DNA from: an uncultured Faecalibacterium sp.
Lineage (GTDB): Bacteria > Bacillota > Clostridia > Oscillospirales > Ruminococcaceae
Assembly: GCA_934540955.1 (NCBI GenBank)
Contig: CAKTCY010000001.1
Location: forward strand, 62,001-126,000
Length of the DNA: 64,000 nucleotides
Direction of reading: 5' to 3'
In this document: piece after piece, positions 35,479 through 42,123 of the stretch
Position numbering within the stretch: position 1 is the first letter of the stretch
Layout of the letters: every line of letters begins with the position of its first letter
The notes under the pieces: generated by a model
What the model saw: only the letters and a program-made list of their open reading frames with translations
Told to the model about the DNA's origin: nothing
Databases searched by the model: none
Made by a program: the position numbers and the translations under genes

Positions 35479-35505
35479 CGTGAAATTTTCGTTTTCCTTT
35501 ATGAA
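35479..35505 (+). promoter_or_regulatory. Element promoter motif, copy 3
   Basis: CGTGAAATTTTC with TATGAA exactly 21 bases from the start. Drives the gene at 35534. It has one substitution in each half. Confidence 0.65.
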
Positions 35506-35533
35506 AGTAGAGGGCATATTGGAGGATGATATT

Positions 35534-35707
35534 ATGAAAGCTAGATATGTCATTGGAAAGAAACTTTTAGGAACTGTACCTTTTATGAAAGCTGGCAGTG
35601 CTGCAATTTGCTTGGTGGCAACAACCATGGAAGCATATGTGGCATACATCAAGCTGCAAAAGGCAAGAGAATGCTTGGATTCTGACAAGACAAAGGGCAA
35701 CAAGTAA
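35534..35707 (+). CDS. Small membrane protein, 57 residues
   Basis: A single hydrophobic segment (FMKAGSAAICLVATTMEAYV) between basic ends. GGAGG precedes the ATG by nine bases, with a GATATT between. Function unknown. Confidence 0.6.
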   Translation: MKARYVIGKKLLGTVPFMKAGSAAICLVATTMEAYVAYIKLQKARECLDSDKTKGNK

Positions 35708-35736
35708 ATTAAAAAACACGCCCTCTGCTTTTTGTT

Positions 35737-35763
35737 CGCGAAATTTTCATCTTCCTTTATGGA
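35737..35763 (+). promoter_or_regulatory. Element promoter motif, copy 4 (before tRNA-like gene)
   Basis: CGCGAAATTTTC with TATGGA at 35758-35763. The last base is also the first base of the tRNA-like element, so a start near the GG of TATGGA would give a leader of only about two bases. Confidence 0.7.
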
Positions 35764-35832
35764 AGGAGATAGCTCAATTGGTAGAGCGCTGCTGGAATGC
35801 AGAGGCTGCGGGTTCGATTCCCGTTCTCTTTC
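35763..35832 (+). tRNA. tRNA-like element with shortened anticodon arm
   Basis: Acceptor strands 35763-35769 and 35125+700-35831 region (35825-35831) pair over seven positions; D arm GCTC/GAGC at 35772-35787 with loop AATTGGTA; T arm 35108+700 region (35808-35824) with loop TTCGATT. The middle (35789-35802) is only a 4-bp stem CTGC/GCAG with a six-base loop TGGAAT, three bases short of a normal anticodon arm, so no anticodon can be assigned with confidence (GGA or GAA are possible). CCA is not encoded; TTTCTTTTTT follows. It has its own promoter motif and may be a defective tRNA or a tRNA mimic. Confidence 0.6.
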
Positions 35833-35854
35833 TTTTTTATTCTAGGTTAGCCAT

Positions 35855-35881
35855 CGCGAACTTTTCGGGCTCCTTTATGGA
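35855..35881 (+). promoter_or_regulatory. Element promoter motif, copy 5
   Basis: CGCGAACTTTTC with TATGGA at 35876. Drives the gene at 35917. ATTCTAGGTTA just upstream also occurs near 34327. Confidence 0.7.
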
Positions 35882-35916
35882 AGGATGTCTTCTGAAAATT
35901 GAAAGGAGAATTTATT

Positions 35917-36150
35917 ATGAGCAAACGAGTAAAGACTACCTACGATCGAGGCTATGTGAACGCAATGGACAAGATTCGCGTATTCATTGAGAGCAACCAG
36001 AAAGTCATGTACATTGATACAGGCGAGTACAAAAATGCTCAAAGTGCACGCGCGGCTTATGCCAACGCAATCGCATTGATTCGGGCAAAAGGGATTGTGA
36101 GACCTGCTTGCAATCGTAACGACCTGTTCTTGATCAGAAACGACATTTAA
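35917..36150 (+). CDS. Small basic protein, 77 residues
   Basis: Soluble, basic, with YDRGYVNAMDKIRVFIESN at the N-terminus. AAAGGAG is nine bases before the ATG. Layout suggests a small nucleic-acid or protein binder, but no motif is firm. Function unknown. Confidence 0.6.
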   Translation: MSKRVKTTYDRGYVNAMDKIRVFIESNQKVMYIDTGEYKNAQSARAAYANAIALIRAKGIVRPACNRNDLFLIRNDI

Positions 36151-36158
36151 GGCGTAAA

Positions 36159-36196
36159 GGAGCCGTGGAGAAATCTACGACTCCTTTTATTTTTAT
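36159..36196 (+). terminator. Cassette hairpin 3
   Basis: Eleven-pair stem with GAAA at 36170-36173 and one C-A mismatch; T-A replaces the T-G pair seen in other copies. Followed by TTTTATTTTTAT. Confidence 0.7.
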
Positions 36197-36198
36197 CA

Positions 36199-36226
36199 CG
36201 CACACGACCGGTTTATCCATTATTCT
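36199..36226 (+). promoter_or_regulatory. Second-class promoter-like motif, copy 2
   Basis: CGCACACGACC and, 22 bases from its start, TATTCT. It stands between hairpin 3 and the gene at 36247, the position promoter motifs take elsewhere. Confidence 0.45.
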
Positions 36227-36246
36227 ATTACAAAGGAGATTTGAAA

Positions 36247-36501
36247 ATGTACATCATCATTGGTCTGGGGCTTATCTGCGCAACCATTGGCTTCGTGGTC
36301 GGTTCTGCCGTTCGGTGGAAGATTGACTATGAGGCCGAAACGATTGGCTCCCTTATCGTTGCTCAGGCAGACGAGAACGAGAACCCAAGTCTGTTTCTGA
36401 ACTTGGGTGGGGAATCCGTGGACTTTGCCGACAAACAGTATGTTGTTCTCAGAGTGAACAAGGTGAATAAACTGAAGCCGCAAGAAAAACATTCTGTTTA
36501 A
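36247..36501 (+). CDS. Small membrane protein, 84 residues
   Basis: N-terminal helix YIIIGLGLICATIGFVVGSA, then an acidic soluble domain (EAETIGSLIVAQADENEN, later ADKQYVVLRVNKV). AAAGGAG precedes the ATG. A similar type occurs in many gut phages, role unknown. Confidence 0.65.
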   Translation: MYIIIGLGLICATIGFVVGSAVRWKIDYEAETIGSLIVAQADENENPSLFLNLGGESVDFADKQYVVLRVNKVNKLKPQEKHSV

Positions 36502-36544
36502 TGGAGAAAACTCCAAATATTGACTTAAAAAGGAGATAATCAAA

Positions 36545-36970
36545 ATGGAAGAACTGAATGCAGTCCAGAACGAAAAGTTGATGGACGAAACGATTAAGCA
36601 CGAACTTGAACGAATTAAGGATCTGACACCGGGAAGCAATGAGTACAAGGCTGCCTATGAGTGCGCTGCAAAGTTCTACGAAATTCGCGTTAAGGAGAAA
36701 ACAAACCTGGCCGACAAGAATGCACGAGAGGATGAGCTTCAGATGAAGACAAATGAACTCAGAATCGAGGCAGACAAGGCGGAAAAGGCTTGGAAGACCG
36801 AAGTGGCGAAGGTCGTAGCTAGTATTGCATCGACCGCTCTGGGGGCATTTCTGATGATTCACCATGACCGGTTCTGGGCGATCTGTTCGGCAGGCGGTGT
36901 GCAGGTGTTCGACGACCGCTATCGGGATGGCAAGATGATCTACAAGGATTACGGAAAGAAGTCTGTATAA
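36545..36970 (+). CDS. Coiled-coil membrane protein
   Basis: This 141-residue protein has a long charged helix (about 5-95), then a hydrophobic segment VVASIASTALGAFLMI near 100 and a short tail. The pattern (coiled coil, then membrane helix) recurs in several genes of the element. AAAGGAG precedes the ATG. Function unknown. Confidence 0.65.
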   Translation: MEELNAVQNEKLMDETIKHELERIKDLTPGSNEYKAAYECAAKFYEIRVKEKTNLADKNAREDELQMKTNELRIEADKAEKAWKTEVAKVVASIASTALGAFLMIHHDRFWAICSAGGVQVFDDRYRDGKMIYKDYGKKSV

Positions 36971-36981
36971 AGGAGGGACAG

Positions 36982-37020
36982 GAGAGGCCGTGGAGAAATC
37001 TGCGGCTTCTCTTTCTTTTA
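36982..37020 (+). terminator. Cassette hairpin 4 (longest)
   Basis: Thirteen pairs around GAAA at 36995-36998, followed by CTTTCTTTTA. It contains the GTG start proposed for the next gene. Confidence 0.65.
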
Positions 37021-37382
37021 TGAGATACCATAATCTACCACCTGAAAATTGGACGAGCTACTATGGTCAAACGTACCGGTGCAATCACCCGGTCTATCGC
37101 ATCAGCACATTATATCTGGACCATGGAAAGGGGCTTTGTGTCATCCAACAGCGTTTCAACGAGAAAACGAAATCCACCACATGGAGTGCTATTGACCCAT
37201 GGCTGAACGACAAAATCTATCTGCATGCTGGTTTCAAGGAATATTTTGACCATCATGCAAAGAAGAAAGATGCAAATGGCTGCTATCCCACTGTCACAGT
37301 CCGGCAAATCATGTGGGCCTTACGTATGAAACCACTGAAAAAAGAACGCTGGGAGACAGTGTTTGATAGGAGTTTAATCTGA
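36990..37382 (+). CDS. Phage hypothetical protein
   Basis: The 130-residue protein (or 120 from ATG 37020) has YYGQTYRCNHPVYRIS and STLYLDHGKGLCVIQQRF, a mixed alpha-beta layout known to me only as a phage hypothetical. The start is uncertain: GTG 36990 has GGAGAGG just upstream but lies inside hairpin 4, while ATG 37020 has no ribosome-binding site. Confidence 0.55.
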   Translation: MEKSAASLSFMRYHNLPPENWTSYYGQTYRCNHPVYRISTLYLDHGKGLCVIQQRFNEKTKSTTWSAIDPWLNDKIYLHAGFKEYFDHHAKKKDANGCYPTVTVRQIMWALRMKPLKKERWETVFDRSLI

Positions 37383-37398
37383 AAAGGAGAAGAACATT

Positions 37399-37623
37399 AT
37401 GGAGGACTTAATGCTTATCCGGTCAAGCTTTATGCGCCGAATCATTTCTTCGGCTATCAACAAGGCGATTGCCAAGCAGAAGTACGGTATTACGGTCAAT
37501 CTCGATGATATTCAGGCCAAATGGTCTGATAAGGAGCAGAAGGTGAAAGTTCACCTAGAACTGGATGCCGAGATGCCGAAGGCTGACCTCATGGATATTT
37601 TGAAGAAGGCAGGAATTGTATGA
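37399..37623 (+). CDS. Hypothetical protein, 74 residues
   Basis: A helical N-terminus (FMRRIISSAINKAIAKQKY) with a beta-rich tail (IQAKWSDKEQKVKVHLELDA). AAGGAG precedes the ATG. Similar small proteins occur in Firmicute phages with no function. Confidence 0.6.
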   Translation: MEDLMLIRSSFMRRIISSAINKAIAKQKYGITVNLDDIQAKWSDKEQKVKVHLELDAEMPKADLMDILKKAGIV

Positions 37624-37638
37624 CGAGAAAGGAACAGT

Positions 37639-38064
37639 ATGTGGCGATGGAGTGACGGAACAACGGAACTTTACCACTATGGTATCAAGGGTATGAAATG
37701 GGGCGTTCGGAGAACAAAAGAACAACTGGCTCACGACAGATATTCTATCCAAGCAAGAACTATTCGGCGGTTAAAGAAGCCTTTTTATTCTGCCAATGGC
37801 GTGCTTGTTACGTCAATATCTGCTCATGCACTGGATAGGTGCGAAGAGAAGAGCAGGCCGGTTACAGTAGAAGGCATTTTTGACGCCTTGAAAAAGCCTT
37901 TGAACCATGATAGTATTAAGACAAAGTATGACGGGAAGGGCAGACCAAGCCAAAGACTTATCGGTAAAATGGCAACGGTCAATGTCAACCCTGAAAATGG
38001 CATCATCACGACCGTGTGGCCTACAGGGCATGATACACTTAGAAAATATTCAAAGAAGAGGTGA
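37639..38064 (+). CDS. HxGIKGMKWGVRR-motif protein, toxin-like
   Basis: The 141-residue protein has YHYGIKGMKWGVRRTKEQL near the N-terminus, a motif found at the start of many phage head and effector proteins. The C-terminal part (ISAHALDRCEEKSRPVTVEG, then GKMATVNVNPENGIITTVW) resembles a BECR-type RNase/toxin fold by layout: conserved His and Arg, then beta strands ending in a TTVWPTG turn. Toxin activity is inference only. ATG 37639 follows AAAGGA. Confidence 0.5.
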   Translation: MWRWSDGTTELYHYGIKGMKWGVRRTKEQLAHDRYSIQARTIRRLKKPFYSANGVLVTSISAHALDRCEEKSRPVTVEGIFDALKKPLNHDSIKTKYDGKGRPSQRLIGKMATVNVNPENGIITTVWPTGHDTLRKYSKKR

Positions 38065-38069
38065 TAGCG

Positions 38070-38270
38070 ATGTTGACCAAAGAACAGATTCAATTTCTGC
38101 AAAAACTTGGACTTGATTATGATTACTCCAAAATTAACGAGTTCTCCGATGAGTGGGCTGAAATTGAAGAGAGGGTTGGCGACGAGCTGATGTATGAAGG
38201 CCTAGACGATGACTATGCGCCCAATGAAATCGGAAAGATGTGCTATAGCATCCTTGATGTGATTCCTTGA
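38070..38270 (+). CDS. Small acidic protein, 66 residues
   Basis: Soluble and acidic (DEWAEIEERVGDELMYEGLD). It starts five bases after the toxin-like gene with AGAGG upstream, so the pair is co-expressed; by position it could be a partner or antidote, but no evidence beyond adjacency and charge exists. Confidence 0.55.
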   Translation: MLTKEQIQFLQKLGLDYDYSKINEFSDEWAEIEERVGDELMYEGLDDDYAPNEIGKMCYSILDVIP

Positions 38271-38287
38271 ATGATATTTTTGCAGCG

Positions 38288-38325
38288 AGAGCTTACGAGA
38301 AATCGTAGGCTCTTTTTGTTTTCTT
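38288..38325 (+). terminator. Cassette hairpin 5 (most diverged)
   Basis: GAGCTTACGA pairs fully with TCGTAGGCTC around GAAA at 38299-38302, then TTTTTGTTTTC. Several pairs differ from the other copies with compensating changes. Confidence 0.8.
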
Positions 38326-38327
38326 TT

Positions 38328-38354
38328 CGCGAAAAATTCATCCCATCTTATGGA
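38328..38354 (+). promoter_or_regulatory. Element promoter motif, copy 6
   Basis: CGCGAAAAATTC with TATGGA at 38349, directly after the T run of hairpin 5. Confidence 0.7.
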
Positions 38355-38394
38355 GATATGAAGTCTCATAATAACATTTTGGAGGTATGAAATT

Positions 38395-38454
38395 ATGAAA
38401 AAGATGGTAGAAGTGATTCTGGTATGTGTAGCGATATTATGTGCAATTGATTAA
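38395..38454 (+). CDS. Possible 19-residue membrane peptide
   Basis: ATG with GGAGG ten bases upstream encodes MKKMVEVILVCVAILCAID, a lone hydrophobic helix. The cassette (promoter copy 6, ribosome site, hairpin 6) supports expression, but the reading frame is tiny. 38455-38588 holds no other gene. Confidence 0.35.
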   Translation: MKKMVEVILVCVAILCAID

Positions 38455-38588
38455 ATCATGCGGTTTACTGGCCGTATGCGAAAATCAACAGCAAATATTG
38501 CAAGCGTGATCAGAAAGTATTTGAAATCTTTACAAACTGTTTCGCCAGCCTTGGTGAAAAGATGAGAAATTGTTGATGACAGGCACGG

Positions 38589-38624
38589 AGCCGTGGAGAA
38601 ATCTGCGGCTCTTTGTCTTTTATA
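38589..38624 (+). terminator. Cassette hairpin 6
   Basis: Standard ten-pair stem with GAAA at 38599-38602, then TTTGTCTTTTATATTT. Confidence 0.7.
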
Positions 38625-38641
38625 TTTGAAGGGAGAAGCCT

Positions 38642-39448
38642 ATGAACCTCATGAAATCCGCGTCCCGGTTCTTGAAAAAGAATGGCGGGACAATCTTGGC
38701 AATCGGTGCTTCCGTGGGTGTGGTGCTGACTGCCATCGAAACAGGTAAAGCAAGCACAAAGGCGCAGAAGCTGATCGAAAAAAACACGATTGCAATCGAC
38801 TGCGAGAACTACGGGCCGTCTGCCTACACAACCGAACAGAAAGTGAAGGACTGCTGGAAGTTCTATCTGCCTGCCGCAGCACTTGGCGCAGGAACTATAG
38901 CATGTATCCTCGGCTCCAATGCACTGAACAAGAAGCAGATCGCGAGCCTGACCGCTGGCTATATGGCGCTTGGAAAGGCTTATCAGGAGTATCGCAGGGA
39001 GGTTGCACAGCACGTTGGTGCCGAACACGAGAAGGAAATCTATAAGGATGCTCAGTCGGCACTCAAAAAGCCTACCCCGGACATGGTTGAAGATAAGCTG
39101 CTCTGCTATGAGCCTATCTCAAAAAGATATTTTCATGCCACCGAAGTTGAATTGACAGACGCTTTTTACAATGCGAATCGGTATTTTGCATTAAACGGCG
39201 AATTGTCAATGAACGACTTTACCTCTTATCTGCCGGAGTTAGACTTCACGCCAGAAGGTGACCAACTTGGCTGGTGCGCTGAGTACCTTGTCAATGAGTG
39301 GGAGTATTACTGGATTGACTTCAACTACTACAAGCAAACGACCGATGATGGATTGCAAGTCTACTATGTAGAAGCATTTCAGGAACCGATCAAAGAATTT
39401 CTGGACTACGATGCTATGAAACGGCATTTGGACTATAAAGGAGCTTGA
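38642..39448 (+). CDS. DUF6353-like phage membrane protein, paralog 1
   Basis: The 268-residue protein shares with two others in the element: a basic N-terminus, a membrane segment (ILAIGASVGVVLTAIET), a second one near 80-100 (YLPAAALGAGTIACILGSNAL), then an Ala-rich helix TAGYMALGKAYQEYR and a C-terminal soluble domain ending in a beta hairpin region. I recall this as a phage family (DUF6353) of unknown role. Probably anchored in the host membrane with the C-terminus inside. Confidence 0.7.
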   Translation: MNLMKSASRFLKKNGGTILAIGASVGVVLTAIETGKASTKAQKLIEKNTIAIDCENYGPSAYTTEQKVKDCWKFYLPAAALGAGTIACILGSNALNKKQIASLTAGYMALGKAYQEYRREVAQHVGAEHEKEIYKDAQSALKKPTPDMVEDKLLCYEPISKRYFHATEVELTDAFYNANRYFALNGELSMNDFTSYLPELDFTPEGDQLGWCAEYLVNEWEYYWIDFNYYKQTTDDGLQVYYVEAFQEPIKEFLDYDAMKRHLDYKGA

Positions 39449-39453
39449 TATTT

Positions 39454-39618
39454 ATGAAGAACATTAACTGGTGGAAAGTTGCATCTATGGCAATGCTGGC
39501 AGCAAGCGCAATCATGGGCTTTGGTCATGACCTGATCGAAGACCAGAAGACCGAGGACGACCTGCGGGACATGATTCAGGAAGAGGTGCGCAAGCAGCTG
39601 TCGGAAAAGAACCTCTAA
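39454..39618 (+). CDS. Small membrane protein, 54 residues
   Basis: Membrane helix VASMAMLAASAIMGFG then a charged helix (EDQKTEDDLRDMIQEEVRKQ). The ATG is six bases after the previous stop with AAAGGAG overlapping that gene's end. A complete frame with a good ribosome site. Function unknown. Confidence 0.6.
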   Translation: MKNINWWKVASMAMLAASAIMGFGHDLIEDQKTEDDLRDMIQEEVRKQLSEKNL

Positions 39619-39619
39619 T

Positions 39620-39646
39620 CGCGAAAATTTCCAACGCTATTATGGA
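39620..39646 (+). promoter_or_regulatory. Element promoter motif, copy 7
   Basis: CGCGAAAATTTC with TATGGA at 39641, right after the preceding stop codon. Drives the gene at 39677. Confidence 0.7.
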
Positions 39647-39676
39647 GAAATCCTAAAAGAATTGGAGGTAAAAATT

Positions 39677-39892
39677 ATGTTTGATCGTGAATACTTCAAG
39701 CAGGTGGATTCTGAGATGCTGGGTGCCTTAAAGGTGTTGGGGCGAGCGATGCTTAGCGCACTTGATGCGCTGATCTGGTATTTGCTCCTGCAGCCGATTC
39801 GGTTCTACAGTTGGTTGACGGATGACCCTGCTCCGGTAAGAAGGAGAGGAGCATATAAAAACCGCCATTGTGCGGAGGATAGGCTCTACTAA
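39677..39892 (+). CDS. Small membrane-associated protein, 71 residues
   Basis: Amphipathic helix and a hydrophobic segment (LSALDALIWYLLLQPIRFY) with a basic tail. GGAGG precedes the ATG. Function unknown. Confidence 0.6.
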   Translation: MFDREYFKQVDSEMLGALKVLGRAMLSALDALIWYLLLQPIRFYSWLTDDPAPVRRRGAYKNRHCAEDRLY

Positions 39893-39900
39893 GAAGCGAA

Positions 39901-39936
39901 GAGCTGCGGAGAAATCTGCGGCTCTTTCTTTTATAT
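39901..39936 (+). terminator. Cassette hairpin 7
   Basis: GAGCTGCGGA with GAAA loop and TCTGCGGCTC; a C-G pair replaces the T-G pair of other copies. Followed by TTTCTTTTATATTTT. Confidence 0.75.
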
Positions 39937-39954
39937 TTTACGGAGGTATGAAAA

Positions 39955-40728
39955 ATGAACCTGAAAACATTTGGCAAGAAAGTGGGAAAGGGTATTAAAA
40001 AGAACCTTCCCAAAATTCTGGTCTGCGGCAGCATTGCAGGCATGGTCACGAGCGTAGTCTTCGCTGTTAAAGCAACCCCGAAGGCGATGATTCTGCTCGA
40101 TGAGAAAAAGCAGGAGCTCGGTACGGAGAAGCTGGATGTGAAAACCATCGTGAAGACTGCTGCCCCGGCCTATATTCCTACGGCAATTTCCATGGTAGCA
40201 TCTGCTGGCTGCATGATTGGTGCCATGAACGAGAACGACCGGCGCAACGCAGCTCTGGCAGCCGCATATTCTCTGAGCGAAAGCGCCCTGAAGCAGTATC
40301 AGGAGAAAGTCGTGGAAACCATTGGTGAGGATAAGGAGAAGGAACTCCGTCAGACCATTACCCTTGACAAGATGGCAAAACAGCCGGAAGAGACACCGGT
40401 TATTGTACCTGCTGCACGCGACGCATCTTATGACCAGCTGGTCGAGTGCTATGAAAGCTTCTCTGGAAGATATTTCAAAACGACCGTAAACGCACTGGAC
40501 CGGGCGATGAACGGCCTGAACAAGCAGCTCCTCAGCGATTTTCGCGTGACCCAGAATGACCTGTTCGATTATCTGGGACTGGAGCACACCAAGAACGGTG
40601 ACCTTCTGGGCTGGGATACGGATTCCACGCTGACCATTGAAACATTCTACAGTTCCAAGCTGGACGAGGATGGAATGCCTTGCATGGTCCTGGACTACAG
40701 CACGCCTCCGAAGTGGCTTGGGTACTGA
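39955..40728 (+). CDS. DUF6353-like phage membrane protein, paralog 2
   Basis: The 257-residue protein has ILVCGSIAGMVTSVVFAVKAT as its first membrane segment, YIPTAISMVASAGCMIGAM as its second, then the helix AALAAAYSLSESALKQYQEK and a soluble C-terminal domain with DYLGLEHTKNGDLLGWD. The GDLLGW stretch matches GDQLGW in paralog 1 and GQVVGW in paralog 3. Role unknown. Confidence 0.72.
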   Translation: MNLKTFGKKVGKGIKKNLPKILVCGSIAGMVTSVVFAVKATPKAMILLDEKKQELGTEKLDVKTIVKTAAPAYIPTAISMVASAGCMIGAMNENDRRNAALAAAYSLSESALKQYQEKVVETIGEDKEKELRQTITLDKMAKQPEETPVIVPAARDASYDQLVECYESFSGRYFKTTVNALDRAMNGLNKQLLSDFRVTQNDLFDYLGLEHTKNGDLLGWDTDSTLTIETFYSSKLDEDGMPCMVLDYSTPPKWLGY

Positions 40729-40730
40729 TT

Positions 40731-40757
40731 CGCGAAATTTTCACCGACTGTTATGGA
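40731..40757 (+). promoter_or_regulatory. Element promoter motif, copy 8
   Basis: CGCGAAATTTTC with TATGGA at 40752, two bases after the stop of paralog 2. It precedes the long run from 40800 and may drive many genes. Confidence 0.7.
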
Positions 40758-40799
40758 GGTATACTCCAACATTTATATTTTAATTAAAGGAGAATCACT

Positions 40800-41111
40800 A
40801 TGGAAAACGAAATGATGAACAACATGGACGCTATGACTGAGAACCTGACGGATGCAATGCCGGAGGTCGATAACTTGGTGCCTAGTGTGGACGAGAACCC
40901 TGCAGAGATGCCGAGCGCATCTGGTAGCTTTGGCAAGACGGCAGTATTTATGCTGGCTGGTGCCGCAGCTTACAAGGGCGCTGAGCTGCTCTGCAAGCAC
41001 GTACTCGTTCCGCTGTGTTACAAGGCGAAGAACTGGATTGACAGCAAGAAGGCAAAGGACGAGCCCATCGAAGCAGAAGTGACCGAAGTGGTGGAAACCG
41101 ACGAAGAATAA
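40800..41111 (+). CDS. Acidic membrane protein, 103 residues
   Basis: Acidic N-terminus, a membrane helix (KTAVFMLAGAAAYKGAELL) near 46-64, basic patch, acidic C-terminus (EVTEVVETDEE). AAAGGAG precedes the ATG. Function unknown. Confidence 0.62.
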   Translation: MENEMMNNMDAMTENLTDAMPEVDNLVPSVDENPAEMPSASGSFGKTAVFMLAGAAAYKGAELLCKHVLVPLCYKAKNWIDSKKAKDEPIEAEVTEVVETDEE

Positions 41112-41130
41112 TCTGTTGGACAACCGTGAT

Positions 41131-41168
41131 GGAGCCGTGGAGAAATCTGCGGCTCCTTTTATTTTTAC
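41131..41168 (+). terminator. Cassette hairpin 8
   Basis: Eleven pairs with GAAA at 41142-41145, followed by TTTTATTTTTAC. Confidence 0.72.
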
Positions 41169-41182
41169 AAAGGAGAATTACC

Positions 41183-41506
41183 ATGGAAAAGAAAAACGAC
41201 AAAAAGTTCAACTGGAAGAAGGCTGCAGTAATTGGTGGCATCTTTGCTGCGGGTGTGGCTGTTGGTGTTGCAGGCGATAAGACCTACATCAAGATCCTGG
41301 TCGAAAAGGGCTACAAGAACGTCCTGAAGGAGTATCGGCTTCATGTTGACCCTGTTGTCACGGACAAAGGCGTGAAGAAGGTCCTCATTTCCATCACGGA
41401 CAAGCTGACTGGTAAGACGTTCGGCACCACTTGGAAGCCCGAAACGGCCAGAGAAATCGGCGAAACTATCCTCCAGTACGCAGAGGAGGGTATGGCCAAT
41501 GGCTAA
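41183..41506 (+). CDS. Small membrane protein, 107 residues
   Basis: Basic start, one membrane helix (AAVIGGIFAAGVAVGVAG), then a beta-rich soluble domain (YRLHVDPVVTDKGVKKVLIS). AAAGGAG precedes the ATG. It overlaps the next gene by eight bases. Confidence 0.65.
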   Translation: MEKKNDKKFNWKKAAVIGGIFAAGVAVGVAGDKTYIKILVEKGYKNVLKEYRLHVDPVVTDKGVKKVLISITDKLTGKTFGTTWKPETAREIGETILQYAEEGMANG

Positions 41507-42104
41507 AATCGAAATGCCTTCCAGCAGCATCAACTCCACTGGCGAACCGCCTAAGAAACAGCTGAAGAAGGTCACGACCGGTAAGGTGACCATCAAGCAG
41601 GAAAGCGAGATCCAGAAGCTGGCACATAACTTTCTGGCAGAAGACCTGCAGACAATTCGCGAAAAGCTGTGGACGGATTATATTCTGCCCGGCATCAAGA
41701 ACATGGTGTGCTCTGCGGTCAATATCGCACTGTTTGGTGTTGACCGTTCCCGCACCAATACAAACGGATATTCTCAGCAGCGTAACAGCTACAGCAGCTA
41801 CTACGCAAATGCAAATCAGAGCCGTCCTCCGCAGAACAACTATCGCCCGAACCGGCTGGACTGGCAGAACATCACTTTCGATAGCTATGCCGATGCGAAT
41901 GATGTTCTGAACGAGATGGGTCATGCGCTCCACGAATATGGGCAGGTCACGATTGCTGATTTTTACGATGTTGTGGGAATTACCCGTGATGCTCGTGACT
42001 ATCAGGACTGCAAGTATGGGTGGTATGACCTCGGACCTGCATCCATCAAGGGCGTTCCCGGCGGCTATACCATTGTTTTCCCGAAGCCTGTTCCTCTGAA
42101 CTAA
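41499..42104 (+). CDS. Phage hypothetical protein, 201 residues
   Basis: Lysine-rich N-terminus, helix LAHNFLAEDLQTIREKLW, a short hydrophobic stretch, an Asn/Tyr/Arg-rich linker, and a C-terminal domain with WQNITFDSYADANDVLNEMG. I recall similar proteins as uncharacterised phage products. Overlap with the preceding gene suggests coupling. Function unknown. Confidence 0.62.
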   Translation: MAKIEMPSSSINSTGEPPKKQLKKVTTGKVTIKQESEIQKLAHNFLAEDLQTIREKLWTDYILPGIKNMVCSAVNIALFGVDRSRTNTNGYSQQRNSYSSYYANANQSRPPQNNYRPNRLDWQNITFDSYADANDVLNEMGHALHEYGQVTIADFYDVVGITRDARDYQDCKYGWYDLGPASIKGVPGGYTIVFPKPVPLN

Positions 42105-42123
42105 TTGAAAGGACTGATATTTT

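Noticed and set aside
41654-41680. CGCGAAAAGCTG followed 21 bases on by TATATT, resembling the element promoter motif
   Set aside because: It lies inside a coding gene, lacks the ATTTC block and the TATGGA end, so it is probably chance.
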